A stretch of DNA of 64,000 nucleotides, taken from NCBI GenBank assembly GCA_959347315.1, contig OY365810.1, positions 28,324,924 through 28,388,923 of the forward strand. Reading direction: 5' to 3'. Of this stretch, positions 42,601-57,600 are shown one piece after another (position 1 is the first letter of the stretch; every line of letters starts with the position of its first letter). The position numbers were made by a program, and so were the translations under genes. The stretch comes from Bimastos eiseni (Eukaryota; Annelida; Clitellata; Crassiclitellata; Lumbricidae). Under the pieces are notes generated by a model, which did no database searches, was not told where the DNA came from, and saw only the letters and a list, made by a program, of their open reading frames with translations.

Positions 42601-45600
42601 TGGATTTTTTGCTATTGTATTGGAAGAAGTGAAGATATCTATGCAGAATTTTGAGTCCAGTAGGTCCTCACAGATGCCTGATAAATATTATTTGGTTTGG
42701 ATCATGTCAAGTTTCTCGATAAAAAGTCAGTGAACCCGGGTTCATCGTGATTTTCCCAAATAATGAAACCTTGATTTTTTGCTATTGTATTGGAAGAAGT
42801 GAAGATATCTATGCAGAATTTTGATGCCAATAGGTCCTCACAGATGCTTGATAAATATTATTTGGTTTGGATCATGTCAAGTTTCTCGATAAAAAGTCAG
42901 TGAACCCGGGTTCATCGTGATTTTCCCAAATAATGAAACCTTGATTTTTTGCTATTGTATTGGAAGAAGTGAAGATATCTATGCAGAATTTTGATGCCAA
43001 TAGGTCCTCACAGATGCTTGATAAATATTATTTGGTTTGGATCATGTCAAGTTTCTCGATAAAAAGTCAGTGAACCCGGGTTCATCGTGATTTTCCCAAA
43101 TAATGAAACCTTGATTTTTTGCTATTGTATTGGAAGAAGTGAAGATATCTATGCAGAATTTTGAGTCCAGTAGGTCCTCACAGATGCCTGATAAATATTA
43201 TTTGGTTTGGATCATGTCAAGTTTCTCGATAAAAAGTCAGTGAACCCGGGTTCATCGTGATTTTCCCAAATAATGAAACCTTGATTTTTTGCTATTGTAT
43301 TGGAAGAAGTGAAGATATCTATGCAGAATTTTGAGTCCAGTAGGTCCTCACAGATGCCTGATAAATATTATTTGGTTTGGATCATGTCAAGTTTCTCGAT
43401 AAAAAGTCAGTGAACCCGGGTTCATCGTGATTTTCCCAAATAATGAAACCTTGATTTTTTGCTATTGTATTGGAGGAAGTGAAGATATCTATGCAGAATT
43501 TTGAGTCCAGTAGGTCCTCACAGATGCCTGATAAATATTATTTGGTTTGGATCATGTCAAGTTTCTCGATAAAAATTCAGTGAACCCGGGTTCATCGTGA
43601 TTTTCCCAAATAATGAAACCTTGATTTTTTGCTATTGTATTGGAGGAAGTGAAGATATCTATGCAGAATTTTGAGTCCAGTAGGTCCTCACAGATGCCTG
43701 ATAAATATTATTTGGTTTGGATCATGTCAAGTTTCTCGATAAAAAGTCAGTGAACCCGGGTTCATCGTGATTTTCCCAAATAATGAAACCTTGATTTTTT
43801 GCTATTGTATTGGAGGAAGTGAAGATATCTATGCAGAATTTTGAGTCCAGTAGGTCCTCACAGATGCCTGATAAATATTATTTGGTTTGGATCATGTCAA
43901 GTTTCTCGATAAAAAGTCAGTGAACCCTGGTTCATCGTGATTTTCCCAAATAATGAAACCTTGATTTTTTGCTATTGTATTGGAAGAAGTGAAGATATCT
44001 ATGCAGAATTTTGAGTCCAGTAGGTCCTCACAGATGCCTGATAAATATTATTTGGTTTGGATCATGTCAAGTTTCTCGATAAAAAGTCAGTGAACCCGGG
44101 TTCATCGTGATTTTCCCAAATAATGAAACCTTGATTTTTTGCTATTGTATTGGAGGAAGTGAAGATATCTATGCAGAATTTTGAGTCCAGTAGGTCCTCA
44201 CAGATGCTTGATAAATATTATTTGGTTTGGATCATGTCAAGTTTCTCGATAAAAAGTCAGTGAACCCGGGTTCATCGTGATTTTCCCAAATAATGAAACC
44301 TTGATTTTTTGCTATTGTATTGGAGGAAGTGAAGATATCTATGCAGAATTTTGATGCCAATAGCTCCTCACAGATGCTTGATAAATATTATTTGGTTTGG
44401 ATCATGTCAAGTTTCTCGATATAAAGTCAGTGAACCCGAGTTCATCGTGATTTTCCCAAATAATGAAACCTTGATTTTTTGCTATTGTATTGGAAGAAGT
44501 GAAGATATCTATGCAGAATTTTGATGCCAATAGGTCCTCACAGATGCTTGATAAATATTATTTGGTTTGGATCATGTCAAGTTTCTCGATAAAAAGTCAG
44601 TGAACCCGGGTTCATCGTGATTTTCCCAAATAATGAAACCTTGATTTTTTGCTATTGTATTGGAAGAAGTGAAGATATCTATGCAGAATTTTGATGCCAA
44701 TAGGTCCTCACAGATGCTTGATAAATATTATTTGGTTTGGATCATGTCAAGTTTCTCGATAAAAAGTCAGTGAACCCGGGTTCATCGTGATTTTCCCAAA
44801 TAATGAAACCTTGATTTTTTGCTATTGTATTGGAAGAAGTGAAGATATCTATGCAGAATTTTGAGTCCAGTAGGTCCTCACAGATGCCTGATAAATATTA
44901 TTTGGTTTGGATCATGTCAAGTTTCTCGATAAAAAGTCAGTGAACCCGGGTTCATCGTGATTTTCCCAAATAATGAAACCTTGATTTTTTGCTATTGTAT
45001 TGGAAGAAGTGAAGATATCTATGCAGAATTTTGATGCCAATAGCTCCTCACAGATGCTTGATAAATATTATTTGGTTTGGATCATGTCAAGTTTCTCGAT
45101 AAAAAGTCAGTGAACCCGGGTTCATCGTGATTTTCCCAAATAATGAAACCTTGATTTTTTGCTATTGTATTGGAAGAAGTGAAGATATCTATGCAGAATT
45201 TTGAGTCCAGTAGGTCCTCACAGATGCCTGATAAATATTATTTGGTTTGGATCATGTCAAGTTTCTCGATAAAAAGTCAGTGAACCCGGGTTCATCGTGA
45301 TTTTCCCAAATAATGAAACCTTGATTTTTTGCTATTGTATTGGAAGAAGTGAAGATATCTATGCAGAATTTTGATGCCAATAGCTCCTCACAGATGCTTG
45401 ATAAATATTATTTGGTTTGGATCATGTCAAGTTTCTCGATAAAAAGTCAGTGAACCCGGGTTCATCGTGATTTTCCCAAATAATGAATCCTTGATTTTTT
45501 GCTATTGTATTGGAGGAAGTGAAGATATCTATGCAGAATTTTGAGTCCAGTAGGTCCTCACAGATGCCTGATAAATATTATTTGGTTTGGATCATGTCAA

Positions 45601-48600
45601 GTTTCTCGATAAAAAGTCAGTGAACCCGGGTTCATCGTGATTTTCCCAAATAATGAAACCTTGATTTTTTGCTATTGTATTGGAAGAAGTGAAGATATCT
45701 ATGCAGAATTTTGAGTCCAGTAGGTCCTCACAGATGCCTGATAAATATTATTTGGTTTGGATAATGTCAAGTTTCTCGATAAAAAGTCAGTGAACCCGGG
45801 TTCATCGTGATTTTCCCAAATAATGAAACCTTGATTTTTTGCTATTGTATTGGAGGAAGTGAAGATATCTATGCAGAATTTTGATGCCAATAGCTCCTCA
45901 CAGATGCTTGATAAATATTATTTGGTTTGGATCATGTCAAGTTTCTCGATAAAAATTCAGTGAACCCGGGTTCATCGTGATTTTCCCAAATAATGAAACC
46001 TTGATTTTTTGCTATTGTATTGGAAGAAGTGAAGATATCTATGCAGAATTTTGAGTCCAGTAGGTCCTCACAGATGCTTGATAAATATTATTTGGTTTGG
46101 ATCATGTCAAGTTTCTCGATAAAAAGTCAGTGAACCCGGGTTCATCGTGATTTTCCCAAATAATGAAACCTGGATTTTTTGCTATTGTATTGGAAGAAGT
46201 GAAGATATCTATGCAGAATTTTGATGCCAATAGGTCCTCACAGATGCTTGATAAATATTATTTGGTTTGGATCATGTCAAGTTTCTCGATATAAAGTCAG
46301 TGAACCCGAGTTCATCGTGATTTTCCCAAATAATGAAACCTTGATTTTTTGCTATTGTATTGGAAGAAGTGAAGATATCTATGCAGAATTTTGATGCCAA
46401 TAGGTCCTCACAGATGCTTGATAAATATTATTTGGTTTGGATCATGTCAAGTTTCTCGATAAAAAGTCAGTGAACCCGGGTTCATCGTGATTTTCCCAAA
46501 TAATGAAACCTTGATTTTTTGCTATTGTATTGGAAGAAGTGAAGATATCTATGCAGAATTTTGATGCCAATAGGTCCTCACAGATGCTTGATAAATATTA
46601 TTTGGTTTGGATCATGTCAAGTTTCTCGATAAAAAGTCAGTGAACCCGGGTTCATCGTGATTTTCCCAAATAATGAAACCTTGATTTTTTGCTATTGTAT
46701 TGGAAGAAGTGAAGATATCTATGCAGAATTTTGAGTCCAGTAGGTCCTCACAGATGCCTGATAAATATTATTTGGTTTGGATCATGTCAAGTTTCTCGAT
46801 AAAAAGTCAGTGAACCCGGGTTCATCGTGATTTTCCCAAATAATGAAACCTTGATTTTTTGCTATTGTATTGGAAGAAGTGAAGATATCTATGCAGAATT
46901 TTGATGCCAATAGCTCCTCACAGATGCTTGATAAATATTATTTGGTTTGGATCATGTCAAGTTTCTCGATAAAAAGTCAGTGAACCCGGGTTCATCGTGA
47001 TTTTCCCAAATAATGAAACCTTGATTTTTTGCTATTGTATTGGAGGAAGTGAAGATATCTATGCAGAATTTTGAGTCCAGTAGGTCCTCACAGATGCCTG
47101 ATAAATATTATTTGGTTTGGATCATGTCAAGTTTCTCGATAAAAAGTCAGTGAACCCGGGTTCATCGTGATTTTCCCAAATAATGAAACCTTGATTTTTT
47201 GCTATTGTATTGGAAGAAGTGAAGATATCTATGCAGAATTTTGAGTCCAGTAGGTCCTCACAGATGCCTGATAAATATTATTTGGTTTGGATAATGTCAA
47301 GTTTCTCGATAAAAAGTCAGTGAACCCGGGTTCATCGTGATTTTCCCAAATAATGAAACCTTGATTTTTTGCTATTGTATTGGAAGAAGTGAAGATATCT
47401 ATGCAGAATTTTGAGTCCAGTAGGTCCTCACAGATGCCTGATAAATATTATTTGGTTTGGATCATGTCAAGTTTCTCGATAAAAAGTCAGTGAACCCGGG
47501 TTCATCGTGATTTTCCCAAATAATGAAACCTTGATTTTTTGCTATTGTATTGGAGGAAGTGAAGATATCTATGCAGAATTTTGAGTCCAGTAGGTCCTCA
47601 CAGATGCCTGATAAATATTATTTGGTTTGGATCATGTCAAGTTTCTCGATAAAAAGTCAGTGAACCCGAGTTCATCGTGATTTTCCCAAATAATGAAACC
47701 TTGATTTTTTGCTATTGTATTGGAAGAAGTGAAGATATCTATGCAGAATTTTGAGTCCAGTAGGTCCTCACAGATGCCTGATAAATATTATTTGGTTTGG
47801 ATCGTGTCAAGTTTCTCGATAAAAAGTCAGTGAACCCGGGTTCATCGTGATTTTCCCAAATAATGAAACCTTGATTTTTTGCTATTGTATTGGAAGAAGT
47901 GAAGATATCTATGCAGAATTTTGAGTCCAGTAGGTCCTCACAGATGCCTGATAAATATTATTTGGTTTGGATCATGTCAAGTTTCTCGATAAAAAGTCAG
48001 TGAACCCGGGTTCATCGTGATTTTCCCAAATAATGAAACCTTGATTTTTTGCTATTGTATTGGAAGAAGTGAAGATATCTATGCAGAATTTTGAGTCCAG
48101 TAGGTCCTCACAGATGCCTGATAAATATTATTTGGTTTGGATCATGTCAAGTTTCTCGATAAAAAGTCAGTGAACCCGGGTTCATCGTGATTTTCCCAAA
48201 TAATGAAACCTGGATTTTTTGCTATTGTATTGGAAGAAGTGAAGATATCTATGCAGAATTTTGATGCCAATAGGTCCTCACAGATGCTTGATAAATATTA
48301 TTTGGTTTGGATCATGTCAAGTTTCTCGATATAAAGTCAGTGAACCCGAGTTCATCGTGATTTTCCCAAATAATGAAACCTTGATTTTTTGCTATTGTAT
48401 TGGAAGAAGTGAAGATATCTATGCAGAATTTTGATGCCAATAGGTCCTCACAGATGCTTGATAAATATTATTTGGTTTGGATCATGTCAAGTTTCTCGAT
48501 AAAAAGTCAGTGAACCCGGGTTCATCGTGATTTTCCCAAATAATGAAACCTTGATTTTTTGCTATTGTATTGGAAGAAGTGAAGATATCTATGCAGAATT

Positions 48601-51600
48601 TTGATGCCAATAGGTCCTCACAGATGCTTGATAAATATTATTTGGTTTGGATCATGTCAAGTTTCTCGATAAAAAGTCAGTGAACCCGGGTTCATCGTGA
48701 TTTTCCCAAATAATGAAACCTTGATTTTTTGCTATTGTATTGGAAGAAGTGAAGATATCTATGCAGAATTTTGAGTCCAGTAGGTCCTCACAGATGCCTG
48801 ATAAATATTATTTGGTTTGGATCATGTCAAGTTTCTCGATAAAAAGTCAGTGAACCCGGGTTCATCGTGATTTTCCCAAATAATGAAACCTTGATTTTTT
48901 GCTATTGTATTGGAAGAAGTGAAGATATCTATGCAGAATTTTGATGCCAATAGCTCCTCACAGATGCTTGATAAATATTATTTGGTTTGGATCATGTCAA
49001 GTTTCTCGATAAAAAGTCAGTGAACCCGGGTTCATCGTGATTTTCCCAAATAATGAAACCTTGATTTTTTGCTATTGTATTGGAAGAAGTGAAGATATCT
49101 ATGCAGAATTTTGAGTCCAGTAGGTCCTCACAGATGCCTGATAAATATTATTTGGTTTGGATCATGTCAAGTTTCTCGATAAAAATTCAGTGAACCCGGG
49201 TTCATCGTGATTTTCCCAAATAATGAAACCTTGATTTTTTGCTATTGTATTGGAGGAAGTGAAGATATCTATGCAGAATTTTGAGTCCAGTAGGTCCTCA
49301 CAGATGCTTGATAAATATTATTTGGTTTGGATCATGTCAAGTTTCTCGATAAAAAGTCAGTGAACCCGGGTTCATCGTGATTTTCCCAAATAATGAAACC
49401 TTGATTTTTTGCTATTGTATTGGAGGAAGTGAAGATATCTATGCAGAATTTTGATGCCAATAGCTCCTCACAGATGCTTGATAAATATTATTTGGTTTGG
49501 ATCGTGTCAAGTTTCTCGATAAAAAGTCAGTGAACCCGGGTTCATCGTGATTTTCCCAAATAATGAAACCTTGATTTTTTGCTATTGTATTGGAAGAAGT
49601 GAAGATATCTATGCAGAATTTTGATGCCAATAGCTCCTCACAGATGCTTGATAAATATTATTTGGTTTGGATCATGTCAAGTTTCTCGATAAAAAGTCAG
49701 TGAACCCGGGTTCATCGTGATTTTCCCAAATAATGAAACCTTGATTTTTTGCTATTGTATTGGAAGAAGTGACGATATCTATGCAGAATTTTGAGTCCAG
49801 TAGGTCCTCACAGATGCTTGATAAATATTATTTGGTTTGGATCATGTCAAGTTTCTCGATAAAAAGTCAGTGAACCCGGGTTCATCGTGATTTTCCCAAA
49901 TAATGAAACCTGGATTTTTTGCTATTGTATTGGAAGAAGTGAAGATATCTATGCAGAATTTTGATGCCAATAGGTCCTCACAGATGCTTGATAAATATTA
50001 TTTGGCTTGGATCATGTCAAGTTTCTCGATATAAAGTCAGTGAACCCGAGTTCATCGTGATTTTCCCAAATAATGAAACCTTGATTTTTTGCTATTGTAT
50101 TGGAAGAAGTGAAGATATCTATGCAGAATTTTGATGCCAATAGGTCCTCACAGATGCTTGATAAATATTATTTGGTTTGGATCATGTCAAGTTTCTCGAT
50201 AAAAAGTCAGTGAACCCGGGTTCATCGTGATTTTCCCAAATAATGAAACCTTGATTTTTTGCTATTGTATTGGAAGAAGTGAAGATATCTATGCAGAATT
50301 TTGATGCCAATAGGTCCTCACAGATGCTTGATAAATATTATTTGGTTTGGATCATGTCAAGTTTCTCGATAAAAAGTCAGTGAACCCGGGTTCATCGTGA
50401 TTTTCCCAAATAATGAAACCTTGATTTTTTGCTATTGTATTGGAAGAAGTGAAGATATCTATGCAGAATTTTGAGTCCAGTAGGTCCTCACAGATGCCTG
50501 ATAAATATTATTTGGTTTGGATCATGTCAAGTTTCTCGATAAAAAGTCAGTGAACCCGGGTTCATCGTGATTTTCCCAAATAATGAAACCTTGATTTTTT
50601 GCTATTGTATTGGAAGAAGTGAAGATATCTATGCAGAATTTTGATGCCAATAGCTCCTCACAGATGCTTGATAAATATTATTTGGTTTGGATCATGTCAA
50701 GTTTCTCGATAAAAAGTCAGTGAACCCGGGTTCATCGTGATTTTCCCAAATAATGAAACCTTGATTTTTTGCTATTGTATTGGAGGAAGTGAAGATATCT
50801 ATGCAGAATTTTGAGTCCAGTAGGTCCTCACAGATGCCTGATAAATATTATTTGGTTTGGATCATGTCAAGTTTCTCGATAAAAAGTCAGTGAACCCGGG
50901 TTCATCGTGATTTTCCCAAATAATGAAACCTTGATTTTTTGCTATTGTATTGGAAGAAGTGAAGATATCTATGCAGAATTTTGAGTCCAGTAGGTCCTCA
51001 CAGATGCCTGATAAATATTATTTGGTTTGGATAATGTCAAGTTTCTCGATAAAAAGTCAGTGAACCCGGGTTCATCGTGATTTTCCCAAATAATGAAACC
51101 TTGATTTTTTGCTATTGTATTGGAAGAAGTGAAGATATCTATGCAGAATTTTGAGTCCAGTAGGTCCTCACAGATGCCTGATAAATATTATTTGGTTTGG
51201 ATCATGTCAAGTTTCTCGATAAAAAGTCAGTGAACCCGGGTTCATCGTGATTTTCCCAAATAATGAAACCTTGATTTTTTGCTATTGTATTGAAGGAAGT
51301 GAAGATATCTATGCAGAATTTTGAGTCCAGTAGGTCCTCACAGATGCCTGATAAATATTATTTGGTTTGGATCATGTCAAGTTTCTCGATAAAAAGTCAG
51401 TGAACCCGAGTTCATCGTGATTTTCCCAAATAATGAAACCTTGATTTTTTGCTATTGTATTGGAAGAAGTGAAGATATCTATGCAGAATTTTGAGTCCAG
51501 TAGGTCCTCACAGATGCCTGATAAATATTATTTGGTTTGGATAATGTCAAGTTTCTCGATAAAAAGTCAGTGAACCCGGGTTCATCGTGATTTTCCCAAA

Positions 51601-54600
51601 TAATGAAACCTTGATTTTTTGCTATTGTATTGGAAGAAGTGAAGATATCTATGCAGAATTTTGAGTCCAGTAGGTCCTCACAGATGCCTGATAAATATTA
51701 TTTGGTTTGGATCATGTCAAGTTTCTCGATAAAAAGTCAGTGAACCCGGGTTCATCGTGATTTTCCCAAATAATGAAACCTTGATTTTTTGCTATTGTAT
51801 TGGAAGAAGTGAAGATATCTATGCAGAATTTTGATGCCAATAGCTCCTCACAGATGCTTGATAAATATTATTTGGTTTGGATCATGTCAAGTTTCTCGAT
51901 AAAAAGTCAATGAACCCGGGTTCATCGTGATTTTCCCAAATAATGAAACCTTGATTTTTTGCTATTGTATTGGAAGAAGTGAAGATATCTATGCAGAATT
52001 TTGATGCCAATAGCTCCTCACAGATGCTTGATAAATATTATTTGGTTTGGATCATGTCAAGTTTCTCGATAAAAAGTCAGTGAACCCGGGTTCATCGTGA
52101 TTTTCCCAAATAATGAAACCTTGATTTTTTGCTATTGTATTGGAGGAAGTGAAGATATCTATGCAGAATTTTGAGTCCAGTAGGTCCTCACAGATGCCTG
52201 ATAAATATTATTTGGTTTGGATCATGTCAAGTTTCTCGATAAAAAGTCAGTGAACCCGGGTTCATCGTGATTTTCCCAAATAATGAAACCTTGATTTTTT
52301 GCTATTGTATTGGAAGAAGTGAAGATATCTATGCAGAATTTTGAGTCCAGTAGGTCCTCACAGATGCCTGATAAATATTATTTGGTTTGGATCATGTCAA
52401 GTTTCTCGATAAAAAGTCAGTGAACCCGGGTTCATCGTGATTTTCCCAAATAATGAAACCTTGATTTTTTGCTATTGTATTGGAGGAAGTGAAGATATCT
52501 ATGCAGAATTTTGAGTCCAGCAGGTCCTCACAGATGCCTGATAAATATTATTTGGTTTGGATCATGTCAAGTTTCTCGATAAAAAGTCAGTGAACCCGGG
52601 TTCATCGTGATTTTCCCAAATAATGAAACCTTGATTTTTTGCTATTGTATTGGAGGAAGTGAAGATATCTATGCAGAATTTTGAGTCCAGTAGGTCCTCA
52701 CAGATGCCTGATAAATATTATTTGGTTTGGATCATGTCAAGTTTCTCGATAAAAATTCAGTGAACCCGGGTTCATCGTGATTTTCCCAAATAATGAAACC
52801 TTGATTTTTTGCTATTGTATTGGAGGAAGTGAAGATATCTATGCAGAATTTTGAGTCCAGTAGGTCCTCACAGATGCTTGATAAATATTATTTGGTTTGG
52901 ATCATGTCAAGTTTCTCGATAAAAAGTCAGTGAACCCGGGTTCATCGTGATTTTCCCAAATAATGAAACCTTGATTTTTTGCTATTGTATTGGAAGAAGT
53001 GAAGATATCTATGCAGAATTTTGAGTCCAGTAGGTCCTCACAGATGCCTGATAAATATTAGTTGGTTTGGATCATGTCAAGTTTCTCGATAAAAATTCAG
53101 TGAACCCGGGTTCATCGTGATTTTCCCAAATAATGAAACCTTGATTTTTTGCTATTGTATTGGAGGAAGTGAAGATATCTATGCAGAATTTTGAGTCCAG
53201 TAGGTCCTCACAGATGCCTGATAAATATTATTTGGTTTGGATCATGTCAAGTTTCTCGATAAAAAGTCAGTGAACCCGGGTTCATCGTGATTTTCCCAAA
53301 TAATGAAACCTTGATTTTTTGCTATTGTATTGGAAGAAGTGAAGATATCTATGCAGAATTTTGATGCCAATAGCTCCTCACAGATGCTTGATAAATATTA
53401 TTTGGTTTGGATCGTGTCAAGTTTCTCGATAAAAAGTCAGTGAACCCGGGTTCATCGTGATTTTCCCAAATAATGAAACCTTGATTTTTTGCTATTGTAT
53501 TGGAAGAAGTGAAGATATCTATGCAGAATTTTGATGCCAATAGCTCCTCACAGATGCTTGATAAATATTATTTGGTTTGGATCATGTCAAGTTTCTCGAT
53601 AAAAAGTCAGTGAACCCGGGTTCATCGTGATTTTCCCAAATAATGAAACCTTGATTTTTTGCTATTGTATTGGAAGAAGTGAAGATATCTATGCAGAATT
53701 TTGAGTCCAGTAGGTCCTCACAGATGCTTGATAAATATTATTTGGTTTGGATCATGTCAAGTTTCTCGATAAAAATTCAGTGAACCCGGGTTCATCGTGA
53801 TTTTCCCAAATAATGAAACCTGGATTTTTTGCTATTGTATTGGAAGAAGTGAAGATATCTATGCAGAATTTTGAGTCCAGTAGGTCCTCACAGATGCTTG
53901 ATAAATATTATTTGCTTTGGATCATGTCAAGTTTCTCGATAAAAAGTCAGTGAACCCGGGTTCATCGTGATTTTCCCAAATAATGAAACCTTGATTTTTT
54001 GCTATTGTATTGGAGGAAGTGAAGATATCTATGCAGAATTTTGAGTCCAGTAGGTCCTCACAGATGCCTGATAAATATTATTTGGTTTGGATCATGTCAA
54101 GTTTCTCGATAAAAAGTCAGTGAACCCGGGTTCATCGTGATTTTCCCAAATAATGAAACCTTGATTTTTTGCTATTGTATTGGAAGAAGTGAAGATATCT
54201 ATGCAGAATTTTGAGTCCAGTAGGTCCTCACAGATGCCTGATAAATATTATTTGGTTTGGATCATGTCAAGTTTCTCGATAAAAAGTCAGTGAACCCGGG
54301 TTCATCGTGATTTTCCCAAATAATGAAACCTTGATTTTTTGCTATTGTATTGGAAGAAGTGAAGATATCTATGCAGAATTTTGAGTCCAGTAGGTCCTCA
54401 CAGATGCCTGATAAATATTATTTGGTTTGGATAATGTCAAGTTTCTCGATAAAAAGTCAGTGAACCCGGGTTCATCGTGATTTTCCCAAATAATGAAACC
54501 TTGATTTTTTGCTATTGTATTGGAGGAAGTGAAGATATCTATGCAGAATTTTGAGTCCAGTAGGTCCTCACAGATGCCTGATAAATATTATTTGGTTTGG

Positions 54601-57600
54601 ATCATGTCAAGTTTCTCGATAAAAATTCAGTGAACCCGGGTTCATCGTGATTTTCCCAAATAATGAAACCTTGATTTTTTGCTATTGTATTGGAAGAAGT
54701 GACGATATCTATGCAGAATTTTGATGCCAATAGCTCCTCACAGATGCTTGATAAATATTATTTGGTTTGGATCGTGTCAAGTTTCTCGATAAAAAGTCAG
54801 TGAACCCGGGTTCATCGTGATTTTCCCAAATAATGAAACCTTGATTTTTTGCTATTGTATTGGAGGAAGTGAAGATATCTATGCAGAATTTTGAGTCCAG
54901 TAGGTCCTCACAGATGCCTGATAAATATTATTTGGTTTGGATCATGTCAAGTTTCTCGATAAAAAGTCAGTGAACCCGGGTTCATCGTGATTTTCCCAAA
55001 TAATGAAACCTTGATTTTTTGCTATTGTATTGGAAGAAGTGAAGATATCTATGCAGAATTTTGATGCCAATAGCTCCTCACAGATGCTTGATAAATATTA
55101 TTTGGTTTGGATCATGTCAAGTTTCTCGATAAAAAGTCAATGAACCCGGGTTCATCGTGATTTTCCCAAATAATGAAACCTTGATTTTTTGCTATTGTAT
55201 TGGAAGAAGTGAAGATATCTATGCAGAATTTTGATGCCAATAGCTCCTCACAGATGCTTGATAAATATTATTTGGTTTGGATCATGTCAAGTTTCTCGAT
55301 AAAAAGTCAGTGAACCCGGGTTCATCGTGATTTTCCCAAATAATGAAACCTTGATTTTTTGCTATTGTATTGGAGGAAGTGAAGATATCTATGCAGAATT
55401 TTGAGTCCAGTAGGTCCTCACAGATGCCTGATAAATATTATTTGGTTTGGATCATGTCAAGTTTCTCGATAAAAAGTCAGTGAACCCGGGTTCATCGTGA
55501 TTTTCCCAAATAATGAAACCTTGATTTTTTGCTATTGTATTGGAAGAAGTGAAGATATCTATGCAGAATTTTGAGTCCAGTAGGTCCTCACAGATGCCTG
55601 ATAAATATTATTTGGTTTGGATCATGTCAAGTTTCTCGATAAAAAGTCAGTGAACCCGGGTTCATCGTGATTTTCCCAAATAATGAAACCTTGATTTTTT
55701 GCTATTGTATTGGAGGAAGTGAAGATATCTATGCAGAATTTTGAGTCCAGCAGGTCCTCACAGATGCCTGATAAATATTATTTGGTTTGGATCATGTCAA
55801 GTTTCTCGATAAAAAGTCAGTGAACCCGGGTTCATCGTGATTTTCCCAAATAATGAAACCTTGATTTTTTGCTATTGTATTGGAGGAAGTGAAGATATCT
55901 ATGCAGAATTTTGAGTCCAGTAGGTCCTCACAGATGCCTGATAAATATTATTTGGTTTGGATCATGTCAAGTTTCTCGATAAAAATTCAGTGAACCCGGG
56001 TTCATCGTGATTTTCCCAAATAATGAAACCTTGATTTTTTGCTATTGTATTGGAGGAAGTGAAGATATCTATGCAGAATTTTGAGTCCAGTAGGTCCTCA
56101 CAGATGCTTGATAAATATTATTTGGTTTGGATCATGTCAAGTTTCTCGATAAAAAGTCAGTGAACCCGGGTTCATCGTGATTTTCCCAAATAATGAAACC
56201 TTGATTTTTTGCTATTGTATTGGAAGAAGTGAAGATATCTATGCAGAATTTTGAGTCCAGTAGGTCCTCACAGATGCCTGATAAATATTAGTTGGTTTGG
56301 ATCATGTCAAGTTTCTCGATAAAAATTCAGTGAACCCGGGTTCATCGTGATTTTCCCAAATAATGAAACCTTGATTTTTTGCTATTGTATTGGAGGAAGT
56401 GAAGATATCTATGCAGAATTTTGAGTCCAGTAGGTCCTCACAGATGCCTGATAAATATTATTTGGTTTGGATCATGTCAAGTTTCTCGATAAAAAGTCAG
56501 TGAACCCGGGTTCATCGTGATTTTCCCAAATAATGAAACCTTGATTTTTTGCTATTGTATTGGAAGAAGTGAAGATATCTATGCAGAATTTTGATGCCAA
56601 TAGCTCCTCACAGATGCTTGATAAATATTATTTGGTTTGGATCGTGTCAAGTTTCTCGATAAAAAGTCAGTGAACCCGGGTTCATCGTGATTTTCCCAAA
56701 TAATGAAACCTTGATTTTTTGCTATTGTATTGGAAGAAGTGAAGATATCTATGCAGAATTTTGATGCCAATAGCTCCTCACAGATGCTTGATAAATATTA
56801 TTTGGTTTGGATCATGTCAAGTTTCTCGATAAAAAGTCAGTGAACCCGGGTTCATCGTGATTTTCCCAAATAATGAAACCTTGATTTTTTGCTATTGTAT
56901 TGGAAGAAGTGAAGATATCTATGCAGAATTTTGAGTCCAGTAGGTCCTCACAGATGCTTGATAAATATTATTTGGTTTGGATCATGTCAAGTTTCTCGAT
57001 AAAAATTCAGTGAACCCGGGTTCATCGTGATTTTCCCAAATAATGAAACCTGGATTTTTTGCTATTGTATTGGAAGAAGTGAAGATATCTATGCAGAATT
57101 TTGAGTCCAGTAGGTCCTCACAGATGCTTGATAAATATTATTTGCTTTGGATCATGTCAAGTTTCTCGATAAAAAGTCAGTGAACCCGGGTTCATCGTGA
57201 TTTTCCCAAATAATGAAACCTTGATTTTTTGCTATTGTATTGGAGGAAGTGAAGATATCTATGCAGAATTTTGAGTCCAGTAGGTCCTCACAGATGCCTG
57301 ATAAATATTATTTGGTTTGGATCATGTCAAGTTTCTCGATAAAAAGTCAGTGAACCCGGGTTCATCGTGATTTTCCCAAATAATGAAACCTTGATTTTTT
57401 GCTATTGTATTGGAAGAAGTGAAGATATCTATGCAGAATTTTGAGTCCAGTAGGTCCTCACAGATGCCTGATAAATATTATTTGGTTTGGATCATGTCAA
57501 GTTTCTCGATAAAAAGTCAGTGAACCCGGGTTCATCGTGATTTTCCCAAATAATGAAACCTTGATTTTTTGCTATTGTATTGGAAGAAGTGAAGATATCT

